Assembly (NCBI GenBank): GCA_910580205.1
Contig: CAJTVP010000006.1
Span: 33,546 to 97,545 of the forward strand
Length of the DNA: 64,000 nucleotides
Source of the DNA: an uncultured Eggerthellaceae bacterium
GTDB taxonomy: Bacteria; Actinomycetota; Coriobacteriia; Coriobacteriales; Eggerthellaceae
Direction: 5' to 3'
Under the pieces are notes generated by a model, which was not told where the DNA came from, ran no database searches, and was given only the letters and a program-made list of their open reading frames with translations. A program made the translations under genes and the position numbers. Shown piece after piece: positions 9,672 to 19,167 of the stretch; positions within the stretch are counted from its first letter, which is position 1, and each line of letters opens with the position of its first letter.

Positions 9672-10979
9672 ATGAAAGCAGAGCGGCTGACAGAGGAGGA
9701 ATCCGCCTCCCTTGAAGAAGCGGGCTCCAAGAAGCTCAGCATCCTGGCCTCCTGGCTTGACGGCCAGCTCACCTGCTCCCACTGCCGCAAATGCACGCGC
9801 CGCTGCGACATCTTGGAAGGGCCCGGCTTGGATATGGGCCAGATCATCGCCGCGTACCGCCAGGTCACAGACCGCCCCTATGACGAGCAGCCTCAAGCGA
9901 TCTTGCAGCTGGCTCAGGACGATCCCCTTCTGTATCACACCCTGCGCCGGTGCTGCTTCTGCGGCCACTGCACGGCGGCGTGCGCGCGCCACATAGGAGC
10001 GCCAGAGCACATGCGCGCATGGCGGGAGCTGTTCATGCGCGCGAACCTCATGCCACCGGACGATTCCAAGCTGGTCATGGTGGATGATGAATGGCACATC
10101 TTCAGCGCCTATCGAGCCATCTACGGCATCGCGTACCCGGATGCGCTCATGCTCAGCCAGGCGGCGGAGCAAGGTCCGGGCCAAGTGGACACGCTTCTGT
10201 TCCCAGGTTGCTCGCTGGTGTCCTACGCGCCTGATGTGGTGCGGGCGCTGGGCGCGTGGCTGGATGCGGCCGGGGTCTCCTGGGCGCTTTCGGATGCGTG
10301 CTGCGGCAGCCCTCTCATGAGCGCGGGGATGTTCGAGCGCGCCCATGATCTGCGCGCTTCCGTCATCAGCCAGATGGAGAGCGCCGGCATCACGCGCATG
10401 GTCACCATCTGCCCGGGCTGCGCTGATGAGTTCCGGCCCGACATGCCGGCGGGGATAGAGCTGGTGCCGCTGCCGGAGCTGCTCCTTGAACGCTCTGAAG
10501 AGCTCATGCGGACCACGGGTTCTTCCGGGTTCTCTCCGCTGGACCTCCCGTCGGTCACGTTCTTCGATTCCTGCCATGACCGAGAGGACGCGCGCAACGC
10601 GAACGCCCTTCGCAAGCTCTTCGCGCTCTACCTCCCGAAGACCCATCAGCGCGAGATGGATCACGCCCGGCGGGGGACGCTCTGCTGCGGGGCGGGCGGC
10701 GCCGTCGCGTCCTATGACGCGGAGATCACCGACGAGCGCGTCTGGCGCGTGATCGCGGAGGCGCAGGCCACGAAGGCGGACACCCTCATCACCATGTGCC
10801 CCACCTGCACCTACACCATCGCCCAAGCGCTGCTCTCCGATCCCGCTGTGAGCCTGAACCAGATGCATTACCTTGAAGCCTTGCTGGGCGTCAGGATCGA
10901 CTGGGCGCAGGTCTTCGCCCAGCTCAACGATATGTGGACCGGAGAATACGGCCCCTGGCTTTCGCAGACGTTCTTCTGA
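9672..10979 (+). CDS. Heterodisulfide-reductase-like Fe-S protein with two CCG domains
   Basis: Soluble electron-transfer protein, unassigned partner. The N-terminal part has two 4Fe-4S cysteine sets, CSHCRKCTRRC (about residues 36-46) and CCFCGHCTAAC (about 94-105). The rest holds two CCG (DUF224) modules: FPGCSLVSYAP...DACCGSP and FFDSCHDRED...LCCGAGG, followed by MCPTCTYT. This layout occurs in HdrD, GlpC and LldE-type subunits. No membrane segment and no neighbouring flavin dehydrogenase gene, so the donor and acceptor are unknown. The gene 11 bp downstream encodes a membrane-anchored protein of unknown role. Confidence 0.85.
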   Translation: MKAERLTEEESASLEEAGSKKLSILASWLDGQLTCSHCRKCTRRCDILEGPGLDMGQIIAAYRQVTDRPYDEQPQAILQLAQDDPLLYHTLRRCCFCGHCTAACARHIGAPEHMRAWRELFMRANLMPPDDSKLVMVDDEWHIFSAYRAIYGIAYPDALMLSQAAEQGPGQVDTLLFPGCSLVSYAPDVVRALGAWLDAAGVSWALSDACCGSPLMSAGMFERAHDLRASVISQMESAGITRMVTICPGCADEFRPDMPAGIELVPLPELLLERSEELMRTTGSSGFSPLDLPSVTFFDSCHDREDARNANALRKLFALYLPKTHQREMDHARRGTLCCGAGGAVASYDAEITDERVWRVIAEAQATKADTLITMCPTCTYTIAQALLSDPAVSLNQMHYLEALLGVRIDWAQVFAQLNDMWTGEYGPWLSQTFF

Positions 10980-10990
10980 GGAGCGGCAAG

Positions 10991-11866
10991 GTGAGAGGAA
11001 GCGATCGGATGGGAAGCGAACAACAGGACTTGCGCCACGCGCCTGAAGGCGGCCAGGAAAGCGCGCCTGCGCCACGGCAGCGTTCGTTCGGGAATCGGGG
11101 GCAGATCACCAGCCGCCCTTCAAGGGATGCCATCGTCTCTTCTTATGCGGCCCAAGATGCCGCCCGGGCGCGCAATGCGCGGATGTATTCCCAGGAAGCG
11201 GCCAAGGCCTACAACGAGAACTCTCTGCGTTTGAAGGAACGCGAGAATCAGCGGCGCATCCTGGAGGCGCGCCGTGCTGAAGAGGAGCGGTTGCAGTCGG
11301 AACGCCGAGCCGCCCAGCGGGATAGGGACGCGGCGAACGCGCGGACGTATTCCAGCATCCATGAGCAGCAAGCCCACGACAACATGCGCTCTCACAAAGT
11401 GGTCAAGCCCCTGAGCTCGCAGGAGAGCCGCACGCGCACGCTTCAGTCGCGCGATGCGTTCGAGCGCGAACGCGTGAGGCGGGACGCGCTCTCAAGCCAA
11501 CGGAGCGCGCGCACCACCAATCGCGAGGTGATCGACGCGCGAGGCAGCATCGATTCGCGGGCCTTTAGCGAGATGAACCGTCTGGTGGGCTATTCGGTGG
11601 AGGAAGAGGATCGGCCCGATCCCATGGTGGATGTGTCCAACCCGAAGGCGAAATGGCGCTCGCATGCGGGGCAGGGCTTCGGGGACGATGCCCGTGCGCG
11701 GGCCAGCCGTCGGCTTGATCTGGGGAAGCTCTCTGACACGGTGAGCGGCAGCGCCGAATACGGCCGGAGCGCGCGAGGGTTCGCCTCGTTGCCGCCGTTC
11801 GTGCGCATCGCCATTCCCGTGCTCATCATCCTCGCCATCGTGCTTTTGATCTTGGTGTTCTTGTAA
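10991..11866 (+). CDS. Arg-rich coiled-coil protein with C-terminal membrane anchor, unknown function
   Basis: Family not recognised. Roughly the first 200 residues are strongly charged, Arg/Glu/Gln/Ala-rich and predicted helical (NSLRLKERENQRRILEARRA). A disordered Ser/Arg segment follows. The last 22 residues form a single hydrophobic helix (FVRIAIPVLIILAIVLLILVFL region) ending at the C-terminus, so it is tail-anchored with a cytoplasmic body. GTG at 10991 follows GAGGAG at good spacing; ATG at 11009 is an alternative. It starts 11 bp after the Fe-S gene, so co-transcription is likely. A scaffold or membrane-organising role would be a guess. Confidence 0.75.
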   Translation: MRGSDRMGSEQQDLRHAPEGGQESAPAPRQRSFGNRGQITSRPSRDAIVSSYAAQDAARARNARMYSQEAAKAYNENSLRLKERENQRRILEARRAEEERLQSERRAAQRDRDAANARTYSSIHEQQAHDNMRSHKVVKPLSSQESRTRTLQSRDAFERERVRRDALSSQRSARTTNREVIDARGSIDSRAFSEMNRLVGYSVEEEDRPDPMVDVSNPKAKWRSHAGQGFGDDARARASRRLDLGKLSDTVSGSAEYGRSARGFASLPPFVRIAIPVLIILAIVLLILVFL

Positions 11867-12228
11867 AAAGGCGCCTTGGGTCGGCTTCGCCGCGATGATG
11901 CGCGCCGGTTGATCTTCCTCTCCCGCATCCGTTTGACGGCGCCGAACTTGATGCGCCGCTCCGCGGCTTGAGGGCGGACGCTTCTCCTGTTCTGGATCAT
12001 GTGCGTGACGGTGGATGCGCATACCCAGTATCCAGATGCGCATGACCCCCAGTGGCAGGCGATGCCTGCGCTACGCGACCCAGGTTGAATGAAAGTTGGG
12101 GAAGCCCTGTAGCGCACCCATCGGGTGCCAATGGTCAAGCGTGCGAACAGGCAGAGCAACCCGCGCGGCCGCCGCTTGGTAACGTGGCTGGTAAGGGGAT
12201 GGGTCCGTTATGCCAAGGAAACGCGCTC
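11867..12228. other. 362-bp gene-free stretch between a plus-strand gene and uppP
   Basis: Convergent intergenic region with no convincing gene. It contains two copies of the palindrome ATGCGCAT (12015-12022, 12036-12043), and a small inverted repeat GCACCC-ATC-GGGTGC near 12111-12126. A 42-codon basic open frame begins at 12131 without a ribosome-binding site. No tRNA, SRP or RNase P signature was found by eye. Confidence 0.5.
12015..12043. repeat. Paired ATGCGCAT palindromes, 21 bp apart
   Basis: Two identical 8-bp palindromes (12015-12022 and 12036-12043) start 21 bp apart, two helical turns, so both face the same side of DNA. This spacing suits a pair of dimeric regulator sites. They lie downstream of both flanking genes, which argues against promoter control, so their role is unclear. 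Confidence 0.3.
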
Positions 12229-13164
12229 TCAGAGCACGAACGTGCGCACGCTGAAATAGGCCAGCACGATCAAGCCCAGCACGATGCGGTACACGCCGAA
12301 GGCCGTGAAATCATTGCGCTTGATGTATCCCATGAGGAAGCGGATGGCCAGGATGGACACGAAGAACGCCGTCAGCACGCCTGTGGCCAGGACGGCCACC
12401 TCCACGCCGCTCATGGAAAAGCCCATCTCCAAGACGTACTTCGCCGTTTTCAGCAGCCCCCAGCCGAACATGATGGGGATGGCCAAGAAGAACGTGAACT
12501 CGGCCGCGGCGGTGCGGGAGCAGCCGCAGAGCATCCCGCCGATGATGGTGGCTCCTGAGCGCGACGTGCCCGGCACGATGGCGAGCACTTGGAACAGCCC
12601 GATCTTGAAAGCGGTCTTCCCGTCGATCTCATCCACCGTCTTCACGCGGAACAGCTCCATCTCCGCGTCGTCTCCATCCGCGCCCGCGGCCACGCGCGCG
12701 TGCTTCCCGCGCGGTTGAGCCAGCGCGAGCGCCTTGGCCTCGCGTTTCCGATTGCGCCTCTCGAGCACGATGAACACGATGCCGTAGACGATCAGCGCCA
12801 CGGATACCGTCCAAGCGTTGTGGAAGTGCTCCGTGAAGAAGTCATCCAAGAGGAACCCGACGATGGCCGCTGGGATGCAGCCGATGACCACCATGCCCCA
12901 CAGCCGCCAGGTGCTCTTGCGCTCCAAGGCCGTCTTCTTCGGCGAGAAGGGGTTCAGCTTGTGGAAGTACAGGATGATGACCGCCATGATGGCACCTACT
13001 TGGATGACTACCAAGAACAGCTCCCGGAACGCGTCGGGCACCTGCATCTTCACGAACTCGTCCACCAAGATCATGTGCCCGGTGGAGGAGATGGGGAGCC
13101 ACTCGGTGATGCCCTCCACCACGCCCAGTATGAACGCCTTCAGTATCTCGATGAGCGCTTCCAT
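12229..13164 (-). CDS. uppP: Undecaprenyl-diphosphatase (BacA/UppP)
   Basis: Integral membrane enzyme that recycles undecaprenyl diphosphate to the monophosphate carrier for cell-wall synthesis. The catalytic motifs are GVVEGITEWLPISSTGH near the N-terminus and VPGTSRSGATI in the second half, with about 8 hydrophobic segments. At 311 residues it is longer than the usual 265-280 because of a charged cytoplasmic loop (around residues 135-175, GKHARVAAGADGDDAEME). The ATG at 13164 has a GGAAGGG site upstream. uppS at 22.4 kb makes its substrate lipid. Confidence 0.95.
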   Translation of the reverse strand: MEALIEILKAFILGVVEGITEWLPISSTGHMILVDEFVKMQVPDAFRELFLVVIQVGAIMAVIILYFHKLNPFSPKKTALERKSTWRLWGMVVIGCIPAAIVGFLLDDFFTEHFHNAWTVSVALIVYGIVFIVLERRNRKREAKALALAQPRGKHARVAAGADGDDAEMELFRVKTVDEIDGKTAFKIGLFQVLAIVPGTSRSGATIIGGMLCGCSRTAAAEFTFFLAIPIMFGWGLLKTAKYVLEMGFSMSGVEVAVLATGVLTAFFVSILAIRFLMGYIKRNDFTAFGVYRIVLGLIVLAYFSVRTFVL

Positions 13165-13280
13165 GCCAGAGAGGCCCTTCCTGTCCGTTGATCCGCCTGA
13201 TGCCCAACCGCGGGGAGCGGCCGCCCTCTTTCAACCGGGAAACGGCTCGCCAACGCCTCAAGAGCGGATGAGCGACCATG

Positions 13281-13311
13281 ATTATACGCGCAGACGTCCG
13301 TTGGGTAAGAT
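13281..13311. promoter_or_regulatory. Divergent promoter elements for uppP and tatD
   Basis: A perfect TATAAT on the minus strand (plus-strand ATTATA, 13281-13286) faces uppP. TAAGAT (13306-13311) faces tatD. Their -35 regions would overlap and are poor matches. Confidence 0.45.
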
Positions 13312-13374
13312 GGAGCCCGCGCTTTGAGGCGCGCAGGTGGAGCTGGGATGGAAGCGGATCAAGGGAGGGGACCC

Positions 13375-14151
13375 ATGGAAGCGCTCTTCGACATGCACTG
13401 CCATCTTGATTTCGCTGAGAACGGCGAAAGCGTCGCGCGCGCGGCGGCGGATGCGGGCATCACGGCTCTTTGCTGCACGGTCATTCCCTCAAGCTACGTG
13501 TCCGCACAGGAGCGCTTCGCTGGATGCGGCAACCTCACGCTCGCGCTCGGCGTGCACCCTTGGTGGGTGGCCGATGAGCGCGTGAGCGAGGTGGACCTGG
13601 CTCGTTTCGAGAATCTCGTGCAAGACGCGCCGTTCGTGGGGGAGATCGGGTTGGATTTCGCGGGGGATCGCCGTGCGTCGAAGAAGCGGCAGGTGGAGGT
13701 GCTTACCCGCTTGCTCTCGGCTGTCAACACGGCCGGGGATGGGCGCGTGATCACGTTCCATGGCGTGCGGGCCGCTTCCGCTCTCATGGACCTGGCGGGG
13801 AATCTGGGCACCTTCGCGAAGAACACGTGCCTCTTCCACTGGTTCCAGGGCTCGCCCGAAGAGTTCGGCCGCGCCGTTTCCACGGGCGCGTGCTTCTCCG
13901 TGGGGATGCGGATGCTGGCCACGGAGAAGGGACGCGCGCTCGCCGCCGTCATTCCGGATGCGCAATTGCTGGTGGAGACGGACAGCCCGGCCCAGGAGGG
14001 GAGCGTCTGGTCAGCGGATGTCTGGGGGCAGGAGCTGGCGAACACCGTGCGCTCTCTGGCGGACCTTCGCGGGATGGAGCTCGCGCGCCTGCGAGAGCTT
14101 CTGGCGCGCAACAGCGAACGCCTCCTCTCATGCTCAGCCTCCGGCCTCTGA
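13375..14151 (+). CDS. tatD: TatD family metal-dependent DNase
   Basis: TIM-barrel hydrolase acting as a 3'-5' DNA/RNA exonuclease in characterised members. Metal ligands are visible: FDMHCHLDF, GEIGLDF, ITFHGVRA, CLFHWFQG and LVETDSP. 258 residues, slightly compact but complete. The ATG at 13375 follows GGGAGGGG; upstream in-frame codons lack a site. Confidence 0.9.
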   Translation: MEALFDMHCHLDFAENGESVARAAADAGITALCCTVIPSSYVSAQERFAGCGNLTLALGVHPWWVADERVSEVDLARFENLVQDAPFVGEIGLDFAGDRRASKKRQVEVLTRLLSAVNTAGDGRVITFHGVRAASALMDLAGNLGTFAKNTCLFHWFQGSPEEFGRAVSTGACFSVGMRMLATEKGRALAAVIPDAQLLVETDSPAQEGSVWSADVWGQELANTVRSLADLRGMELARLRELLARNSERLLSCSASGL

Positions 14152-14277
14152 AGAATCCCGCCTGACATCCCTCCCGAAGCGGCCAAGGGTCCGCGCGGGG
14201 TGTATCATACCCATCACGCGCAGACAGGGTCTGGGGACCCTTTGAGCGCTAGAGATCTGATCCGAAAGGTAAGGAAG

Positions 14278-14559
14278 ATGCCAGAAGAGAACAAGGCATT
14301 CGAAGAGATCGAGAAGCACAGACGGGAGATCGACGAGCTCGACCGGCAGATCGTGGAGCTTTTGAACAAGCGCGCGGGGCATTCCCTGGTGATCCGCGGC
14401 CTCAAACCAGAGGCCCGCATGGGGCTGTTCGACGCGAAGCGCGAGGAGGAGATCCTCACGAAGGTGGCCAGCTACAACGCGGGCCCGCTCTACAACGAGA
14501 ACCTGCGTGAGATCTACACCACCATCCTCAAGGTCATGAAGGAGACGCCGTCGGTATGA
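14278..14559 (+). CDS. Chorismate mutase, AroQ type
   Basis: Converts chorismate to prephenate, the branch to Phe and Tyr. A 93-residue all-helical AroQ domain: HRREIDELDRQIVELLNKRAGHSLVI, then the KPEARMGLFDAKREEEIL segment. The ATG has an AAGGAAG site. It overlaps the next gene, DAHP synthase, by 4 nt. These two activities are fused or physically associated in many bacteria, so complex formation and shared feedback are plausible. Confidence 0.9.
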   Translation: MPEENKAFEEIEKHRREIDELDRQIVELLNKRAGHSLVIRGLKPEARMGLFDAKREEEILTKVASYNAGPLYNENLREIYTTILKVMKETPSV

Positions 14560-15356
14560 GCACAGAGAACATCCCCTCCATCCCCGACCTCGGCCAGCGC
14601 ACCGATGAGATCACCATCTACGCCGGCCCGTGCTCGGTGGAATCGAAAGAGCAGTTCGATGAAGTGGCTGCGTGCGTGAAGGAGCTGGGGCTCCACTGGG
14701 TCCGCGGCGGCGCGTTCAAACCGCGCACCAACCCCCATTCCTTCCAGGGCCTCGGCGAAGAGGCGCTCAAGATCATGAAGGACGCGGGGGACCGCTTCGG
14801 CCTCCTCACGCTGACCGAGGTCATGGATTCGGCCCATTGCGATCTGGTCCATTCCTATGTGGACGGCTTGCAGGTGGGCGCGCGCAACTTCCAGAACTTC
14901 TCGCTTCTGAAGAAGATCGGTGAAGTCACCGAAGATTCCCATAAGACGGTGCTCTACAAGCGCGGTTTCGCGGGCACCATCGCGGAATGGCTGGCCGCCT
15001 GCGATTATATCTCCGACCATGGCAACACCAACATCGTGCTCTGCGAGCGCGGCATCCGCACCTTCGAGACGGCCACGCGCTTCACGCTGGACATCGCCGC
15101 GGTGCCCGTCATCCACAAGCAGTCGCTCTACCCGGTTTGCATCGACGTGTCGCATCCCGCAGGCCAGCGGGACCTGGTCCCGTCCTTGGCGAAGGCGGCG
15201 GTGGCCGCTGGCGCGGACAGCCTCATGATCGAAGTGCATCCCAACCCGCCTCAAGCCCTCTCCGACGGCCCGCAACAGCTCACGCCCGCTCAGTTCCAGA
15301 CGCTCGTGGGCGAGCTGCGCCAGATAGCAGAGGTGCTCGGGAAGCGGATCGTCTGA
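14556..15356 (+). CDS. aroF: 3-deoxy-7-phosphoheptulonate (DAHP) synthase, type I-beta
   Basis: First step of the shikimate pathway: condenses PEP with erythrose 4-phosphate. 266 residues; signatures are YAGPCSVES, RGGAFKPRTNPHSFQGLG, LYKRGFAGTIAEWL and PVCIDVSHPAGQRDLV. No N-terminal regulatory domain is present, so inhibition probably comes through the adjacent chorismate mutase (inference). The symbol aroF is by family use and could be aroG. Confidence 0.94.
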   Translation: MSTENIPSIPDLGQRTDEITIYAGPCSVESKEQFDEVAACVKELGLHWVRGGAFKPRTNPHSFQGLGEEALKIMKDAGDRFGLLTLTEVMDSAHCDLVHSYVDGLQVGARNFQNFSLLKKIGEVTEDSHKTVLYKRGFAGTIAEWLAACDYISDHGNTNIVLCERGIRTFETATRFTLDIAAVPVIHKQSLYPVCIDVSHPAGQRDLVPSLAKAAVAAGADSLMIEVHPNPPQALSDGPQQLTPAQFQTLVGELRQIAEVLGKRIV

Positions 15357-15378
15357 TCGTTTCAGAAAGGTTTGTGCA

Positions 15379-17796
15379 GTGTCGCTGGATCTTGATTCGC
15401 TCAATCCACCCCAAAAAGAAGCGGTCCTTGCCACAGAAGGGCCGCTTCTCGTGTTGGCCGGCGCCGGTTCCGGCAAGACGCGCGTGCTCACGTACCGCAT
15501 CGCGTCCATGATCGACGAGGGCCTGGCGAGGCCATGGGAGATCTTGGCCATCACGTTCACCAACAAAGCGGCCGCGGAGATGCGCGAGCGGCTTTCAGGG
15601 CTGATAGGCGCGCAGGCCCGCGGCATGTGGGTGTCCACATTCCACAGCATGTGCGTGCGCATCCTGCGCCAAGACGCGGAGCAGATCGGCTATACGCGCA
15701 ACTTCACCATCTACGACACCGACGATCAGAAGCGGCTCGTGAAAGCCATCATGGCGGAGCTGGATCTGAACCCGAAGCTGTTCCAAGTCAACGGGATCAT
15801 GAACCGCATCTCCAAGGCGAAGAACGAGCTCATCGTCGCGGGGGAGTATCTGGAGCAGGCCGTGGATCTCCAGGACAAGGCGGCAGCGCGCGTCTATGAG
15901 GCTTATCAGAAGCGTTTGCGCGCGGCGAACGCCATGGATTTCGATGACTTGCTCATGTACGTCTATCTCCTGTTCAAGCATCATCCCGATGCGCTCCGGG
16001 CCTATCAGGAGCGCTTCCGCTACGTGCTGGTGGACGAATATCAGGATACGAACCACGCTCAGTACGTCATCACGGGGATGCTGGCAGCGAAGAGCCGCAA
16101 CATCATGGTGGTGGGCGACGACGACCAGTCCATCTACTCGTGGCGCGGCGCGGACATTCGCAACATCCTTGAGTTCGAGCAGGACTACCCGGACGCCAAG
16201 GTGGTGAAGCTGGAGCAGAACTATCGCTGCACGGGCAACATCCTCCAAGCGGCGAACGAGGTCATCGCCCACAACACGCAGCGTAAGCCCAAGCGCCTGT
16301 TCACGGACGCGGAGGCGGGGGAGAAGATCTCCGTCTACATGGCCGCCGACGAGCGCGACGAAGGGCGTTGGATCGCCGGGGAGATCGCCCAGCTCGCCCG
16401 CGGCGGGGCCGGTTATGACCAGATGGCGCTCTTCTATCGCACCAACGCGCAGTCGCGCATCCTGGAGGACATGCTCTTGCGCGCGGGCGTGCCCTACCGC
16501 ATCGTGGGCGGCACGAAGTTCTTCGACCGAGCGGAGATCAGGCACGTCATGGCCTATCTGTCCTTGGTGGTGAACCCGGCGGACGACGTGTCGTTCGACC
16601 GCGTCGTCAACGTGCCGCGGCGCGGGATCGGCGCATCCACGGTGGAGAAGATCCATGAATACGCGACGGATCTGGGCTTGCCGCTTCTGGACGCGGCCGA
16701 GCAGCTGCTCGCAGACGTTGACGTGCGCGCGGGCGTCAAGCGCTCTCTGGGCGAGTTCCTGGAGATCTTCCGCGAGGCGCGCACGTGGTCGGGAGACCTT
16801 CGGAAGGTGGTGGAGCGCATCATCGACCGCACCGGGCTCATCCAGTCCTATGAGGCGGAGGGCACGGATGAGGCTTTGGCGCGCATCGAGAACATCCGCG
16901 AGTTCTTCGGCGTGGTCTCCGAGTTCTCGGAGACGCATCAAGAAGAGGACGCGTTCTTCGCGGCACCGGGCGCGGACGCGGCGGTTGCGGGGCTTGAGGC
17001 TGCAGGCTCGGCTGGGGCGGCTGCGGACGGGCAGCTCACGATGATGGCGCTGGCGGCAGGGGCCTCGGAAGGGGAGGCTCCCGCCTTCGAGCTGCATGGG
17101 GATTCGCTGCCTGATCTGCTTGAGTGGGTGCGCCTGCGGACCGATCTGGACGCGGTCACCGAAGACGGGCGTGCGGTCACGCTCATGACCGTGCATTCGG
17201 CCAAGGGCCTTGAGTTCGACACGGTCTTCGTGGCCGGCATGGAGGAGGGCATCTTCCCCCATGTGAACTCCACCACAGAGGCTGCCGGTTACGAAGAGGA
17301 GCGGCGGCTGGCTTACGTGGCCATCACGCGCGCCCGCAAGAAGCTCTATCTCACCTGCGCGCAGACGCGCAAGCTCTACGGGCAGACGAGCGCGAACCAG
17401 GTGTCCAGCTTCTTGCGCGACATCCCGAGCGAGGTGCGCGAGACCCAAGGGCTCGGCAGCGCGGGCTTCTCCGGGAGCGGGTGGGAGAAGCGCGGGAGCC
17501 GCCGCGGCATCGCCGGGTCTGGGTCAGAGGCGGGGGGCGGCCGCGTGTTCGGCCGGTCGAGCGCCTCTGGCGGCCAGAAGCGCTCGTATGCATCCTCGGC
17601 GCGCGGCACGACGGCGGACGGCAAGCGCGCTGGCGCGAAAGAGACGTTCAAGTCGGGGGATGTGGTGGACCATAAGACCTTCGGCCGCGGCAAAGTGGTG
17701 AAGGCCTCATCGGATGTGGTCTACGTGAAGTTCGACAACACCGGCTCCACCAAGAAGCTGCTCAAAGATTACGCCCCCATCGTCAAGATTTCCTGA
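15379..17796 (+). CDS. pcrA: UvrD/PcrA-type 3'-5' DNA helicase
   Basis: Superfamily 1A helicase for repair and replication. Motif I AGAGSGKT (residues 28-34), motif II VDEYQDTNHAQ, motif III VGDDDQSIYSWRGAD, motif V TVHSAKGLEFDTVFV and motif VI YVAITRARKKLYL are all intact. 805 residues. After a Gly/Ser/Arg-rich linker, the C-terminus has the Tudor-like domain of PcrA (FGRGKVVKASSDVVYVKF), which contacts RNA polymerase in homologues. GTG start with an AGAAAGG site. Confidence 0.96.
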   Translation: MSLDLDSLNPPQKEAVLATEGPLLVLAGAGSGKTRVLTYRIASMIDEGLARPWEILAITFTNKAAAEMRERLSGLIGAQARGMWVSTFHSMCVRILRQDAEQIGYTRNFTIYDTDDQKRLVKAIMAELDLNPKLFQVNGIMNRISKAKNELIVAGEYLEQAVDLQDKAAARVYEAYQKRLRAANAMDFDDLLMYVYLLFKHHPDALRAYQERFRYVLVDEYQDTNHAQYVITGMLAAKSRNIMVVGDDDQSIYSWRGADIRNILEFEQDYPDAKVVKLEQNYRCTGNILQAANEVIAHNTQRKPKRLFTDAEAGEKISVYMAADERDEGRWIAGEIAQLARGGAGYDQMALFYRTNAQSRILEDMLLRAGVPYRIVGGTKFFDRAEIRHVMAYLSLVVNPADDVSFDRVVNVPRRGIGASTVEKIHEYATDLGLPLLDAAEQLLADVDVRAGVKRSLGEFLEIFREARTWSGDLRKVVERIIDRTGLIQSYEAEGTDEALARIENIREFFGVVSEFSETHQEEDAFFAAPGADAAVAGLEAAGSAGAAADGQLTMMALAAGASEGEAPAFELHGDSLPDLLEWVRLRTDLDAVTEDGRAVTLMTVHSAKGLEFDTVFVAGMEEGIFPHVNSTTEAAGYEEERRLAYVAITRARKKLYLTCAQTRKLYGQTSANQVSSFLRDIPSEVRETQGLGSAGFSGSGWEKRGSRRGIAGSGSEAGGGRVFGRSSASGGQKRSYASSARGTTADGKRAGAKETFKSGDVVDHKTFGRGKVVKASSDVVYVKFDNTGSTKKLLKDYAPIVKIS

Positions 17797-17811
17797 GCGA
17801 AGGAGTTTCCC

Positions 17812-19167
17812 ATGCCCAAGCCCGTCATCGTGGTCGGCCACAAGAACCCTGACAATGACTCCATCTGCGCTGCAGTGGGCTACGCTTGCCTGAAGAACCA
17901 GCTGGCGAAGCGCAACGGGACCGACGAGGCGTTCGTCCCGGCGCGCCTGGGAGCGCTGCCGCCTGAGAGCTCATGGGTCCTGGCGGAGAACAAGATGGAG
18001 GAGCCGCGCCTCATCTCCCATGTGCACACGCGCATAAGCGACGTGATGACGCCCGATCCCATCTCCATCAGCATGGATGCCAGCATGTTGGAAGCAGGCC
18101 GTCAGCTGCGCAAGCACAACATCCGCTCGCTCGTGGTGACGGACGGCGAAGGCCGCTTCCGCGGCCTGATCTCCACCCGCGCCATCGCCGAGCGCTACAT
18201 CGCCGCCACCGATGAGCTTGATGAGGAAAGCCCCGCTTCTTCCATGGCGGTGGCCACGTCTCTGATCGAATCCCTTTCCCAGAAGGTCGGGGAGCTCATG
18301 TTCGAGAACGTCATGCAGCTGGAAGCGGAAGAGGTGTTGCATGATGTGGTGGATGACATCATCGCCAGTGAGCTGCGCGAAGCGGTGGTGCTGGATGAGG
18401 CGGGGCGTGCCATCGGCATCGTGACCCGCTCTGATGTGGCCACGCCTCCCAAGCGCCGCGTCATCCTCGTGGATCACAACGAAGTGCGCCAAGCGGCCGC
18501 CGGCATCGAGGAAGCGAACGTCCTTGAGATCATCGACCATCATCGCGTGGCGGACATCTCAACGGCCAGTCCCATCAAGTTCATCAACCGCCCCATCGGG
18601 TCTTCGGCCTCCATCGTGGCTTTGGAGTTCGCAGAGGCTGGGGTGGACATCCCGAAAGACGTGGCCGCGGTGCTGCTCTCGGCCATCCTGACTGACACGG
18701 TCATCTTGAAATCCCCGACCACCACTCAGGTGGATCGCGACCTCGCGGAGAAGCTGGCGGTCGCAGCCGGGGTGGATGTGACCGAGTTCGGGCTGTCGGT
18801 GTTCCGCGCCCGCGGCGGGGATGCGGACATGCCCATCGAGGAGCTGGTGGAGGCGGACTCCAAGGAGTTCGCCGTGGGAGATGGCACCATCCTCATCGCT
18901 CAGCATGAGACGGTCGACCTTTCGGTGGTCATGGATCGCGAAGAGGAGATCCGCGAGCATATGCGCTCCATCGGCAAGAACAAGGGATACCAGACCGTCG
19001 TGCTCATGGTGACGGACATCCTGGCGGAGGGCACGCAGCTGCTCGCCGAGGGCGACCGCAAAGTGGTGAACCGCGCATTCGGCATAGATTGCACCGGCGA
19101 AGGCGGCACATGGATGCCGGGCGTCCTCTCGCGCAAGAAGCAGGTGGCCGCCCGCATCCTGGGATAG
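17812..19167 (+). CDS. ppaC: Manganese-dependent inorganic pyrophosphatase with CBS domains (family II)
   Basis: Hydrolyses pyrophosphate. The N-terminal DHH part starts VVGHKNPDNDSICAA and is interrupted by two CBS repeats (about residues 70-220, ISDVMTPDPISISMDASMLEAG). The DHH motif is IIDHHRVAD, followed by a DHHA2 domain. CBS domains in this family bind AMP, ADP or diadenosine polyphosphates. No DRTGG domain is seen. It is only 15 bp after pcrA. Confidence 0.92.
   Translation: MPKPVIVVGHKNPDNDSICAAVGYACLKNQLAKRNGTDEAFVPARLGALPPESSWVLAENKMEEPRLISHVHTRISDVMTPDPISISMDASMLEAGRQLRKHNIRSLVVTDGEGRFRGLISTRAIAERYIAATDELDEESPASSMAVATSLIESLSQKVGELMFENVMQLEAEEVLHDVVDDIIASELREAVVLDEAGRAIGIVTRSDVATPPKRRVILVDHNEVRQAAAGIEEANVLEIIDHHRVADISTASPIKFINRPIGSSASIVALEFAEAGVDIPKDVAAVLLSAILTDTVILKSPTTTQVDRDLAEKLAVAAGVDVTEFGLSVFRARGGDADMPIEELVEADSKEFAVGDGTILIAQHETVDLSVVMDREEEIREHMRSIGKNKGYQTVVLMVTDILAEGTQLLAEGDRKVVNRAFGIDCTGEGGTWMPGVLSRKKQVAARILG

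Noticed and set aside
11867..12228. Possible structured RNA (SRP, RNase P, tmRNA or riboswitch)
   Set aside because: None of the conserved core sequences of these RNAs could be found; only a 6-bp hairpin is visible.
12131..12259. 42-codon basic open frame (MVKRANRQSNPRGRR...) before uppP
   Set aside because: No ribosome-binding site, runs into the uppP 3' end antisense, no family match; kept only as part of the intergenic description.
15595..17448. 617-codon open frame antisense to pcrA
   Set aside because: Translation is His/Arg/Leu-rich mirror sequence of a well-conserved helicase with all motifs intact on the plus strand.
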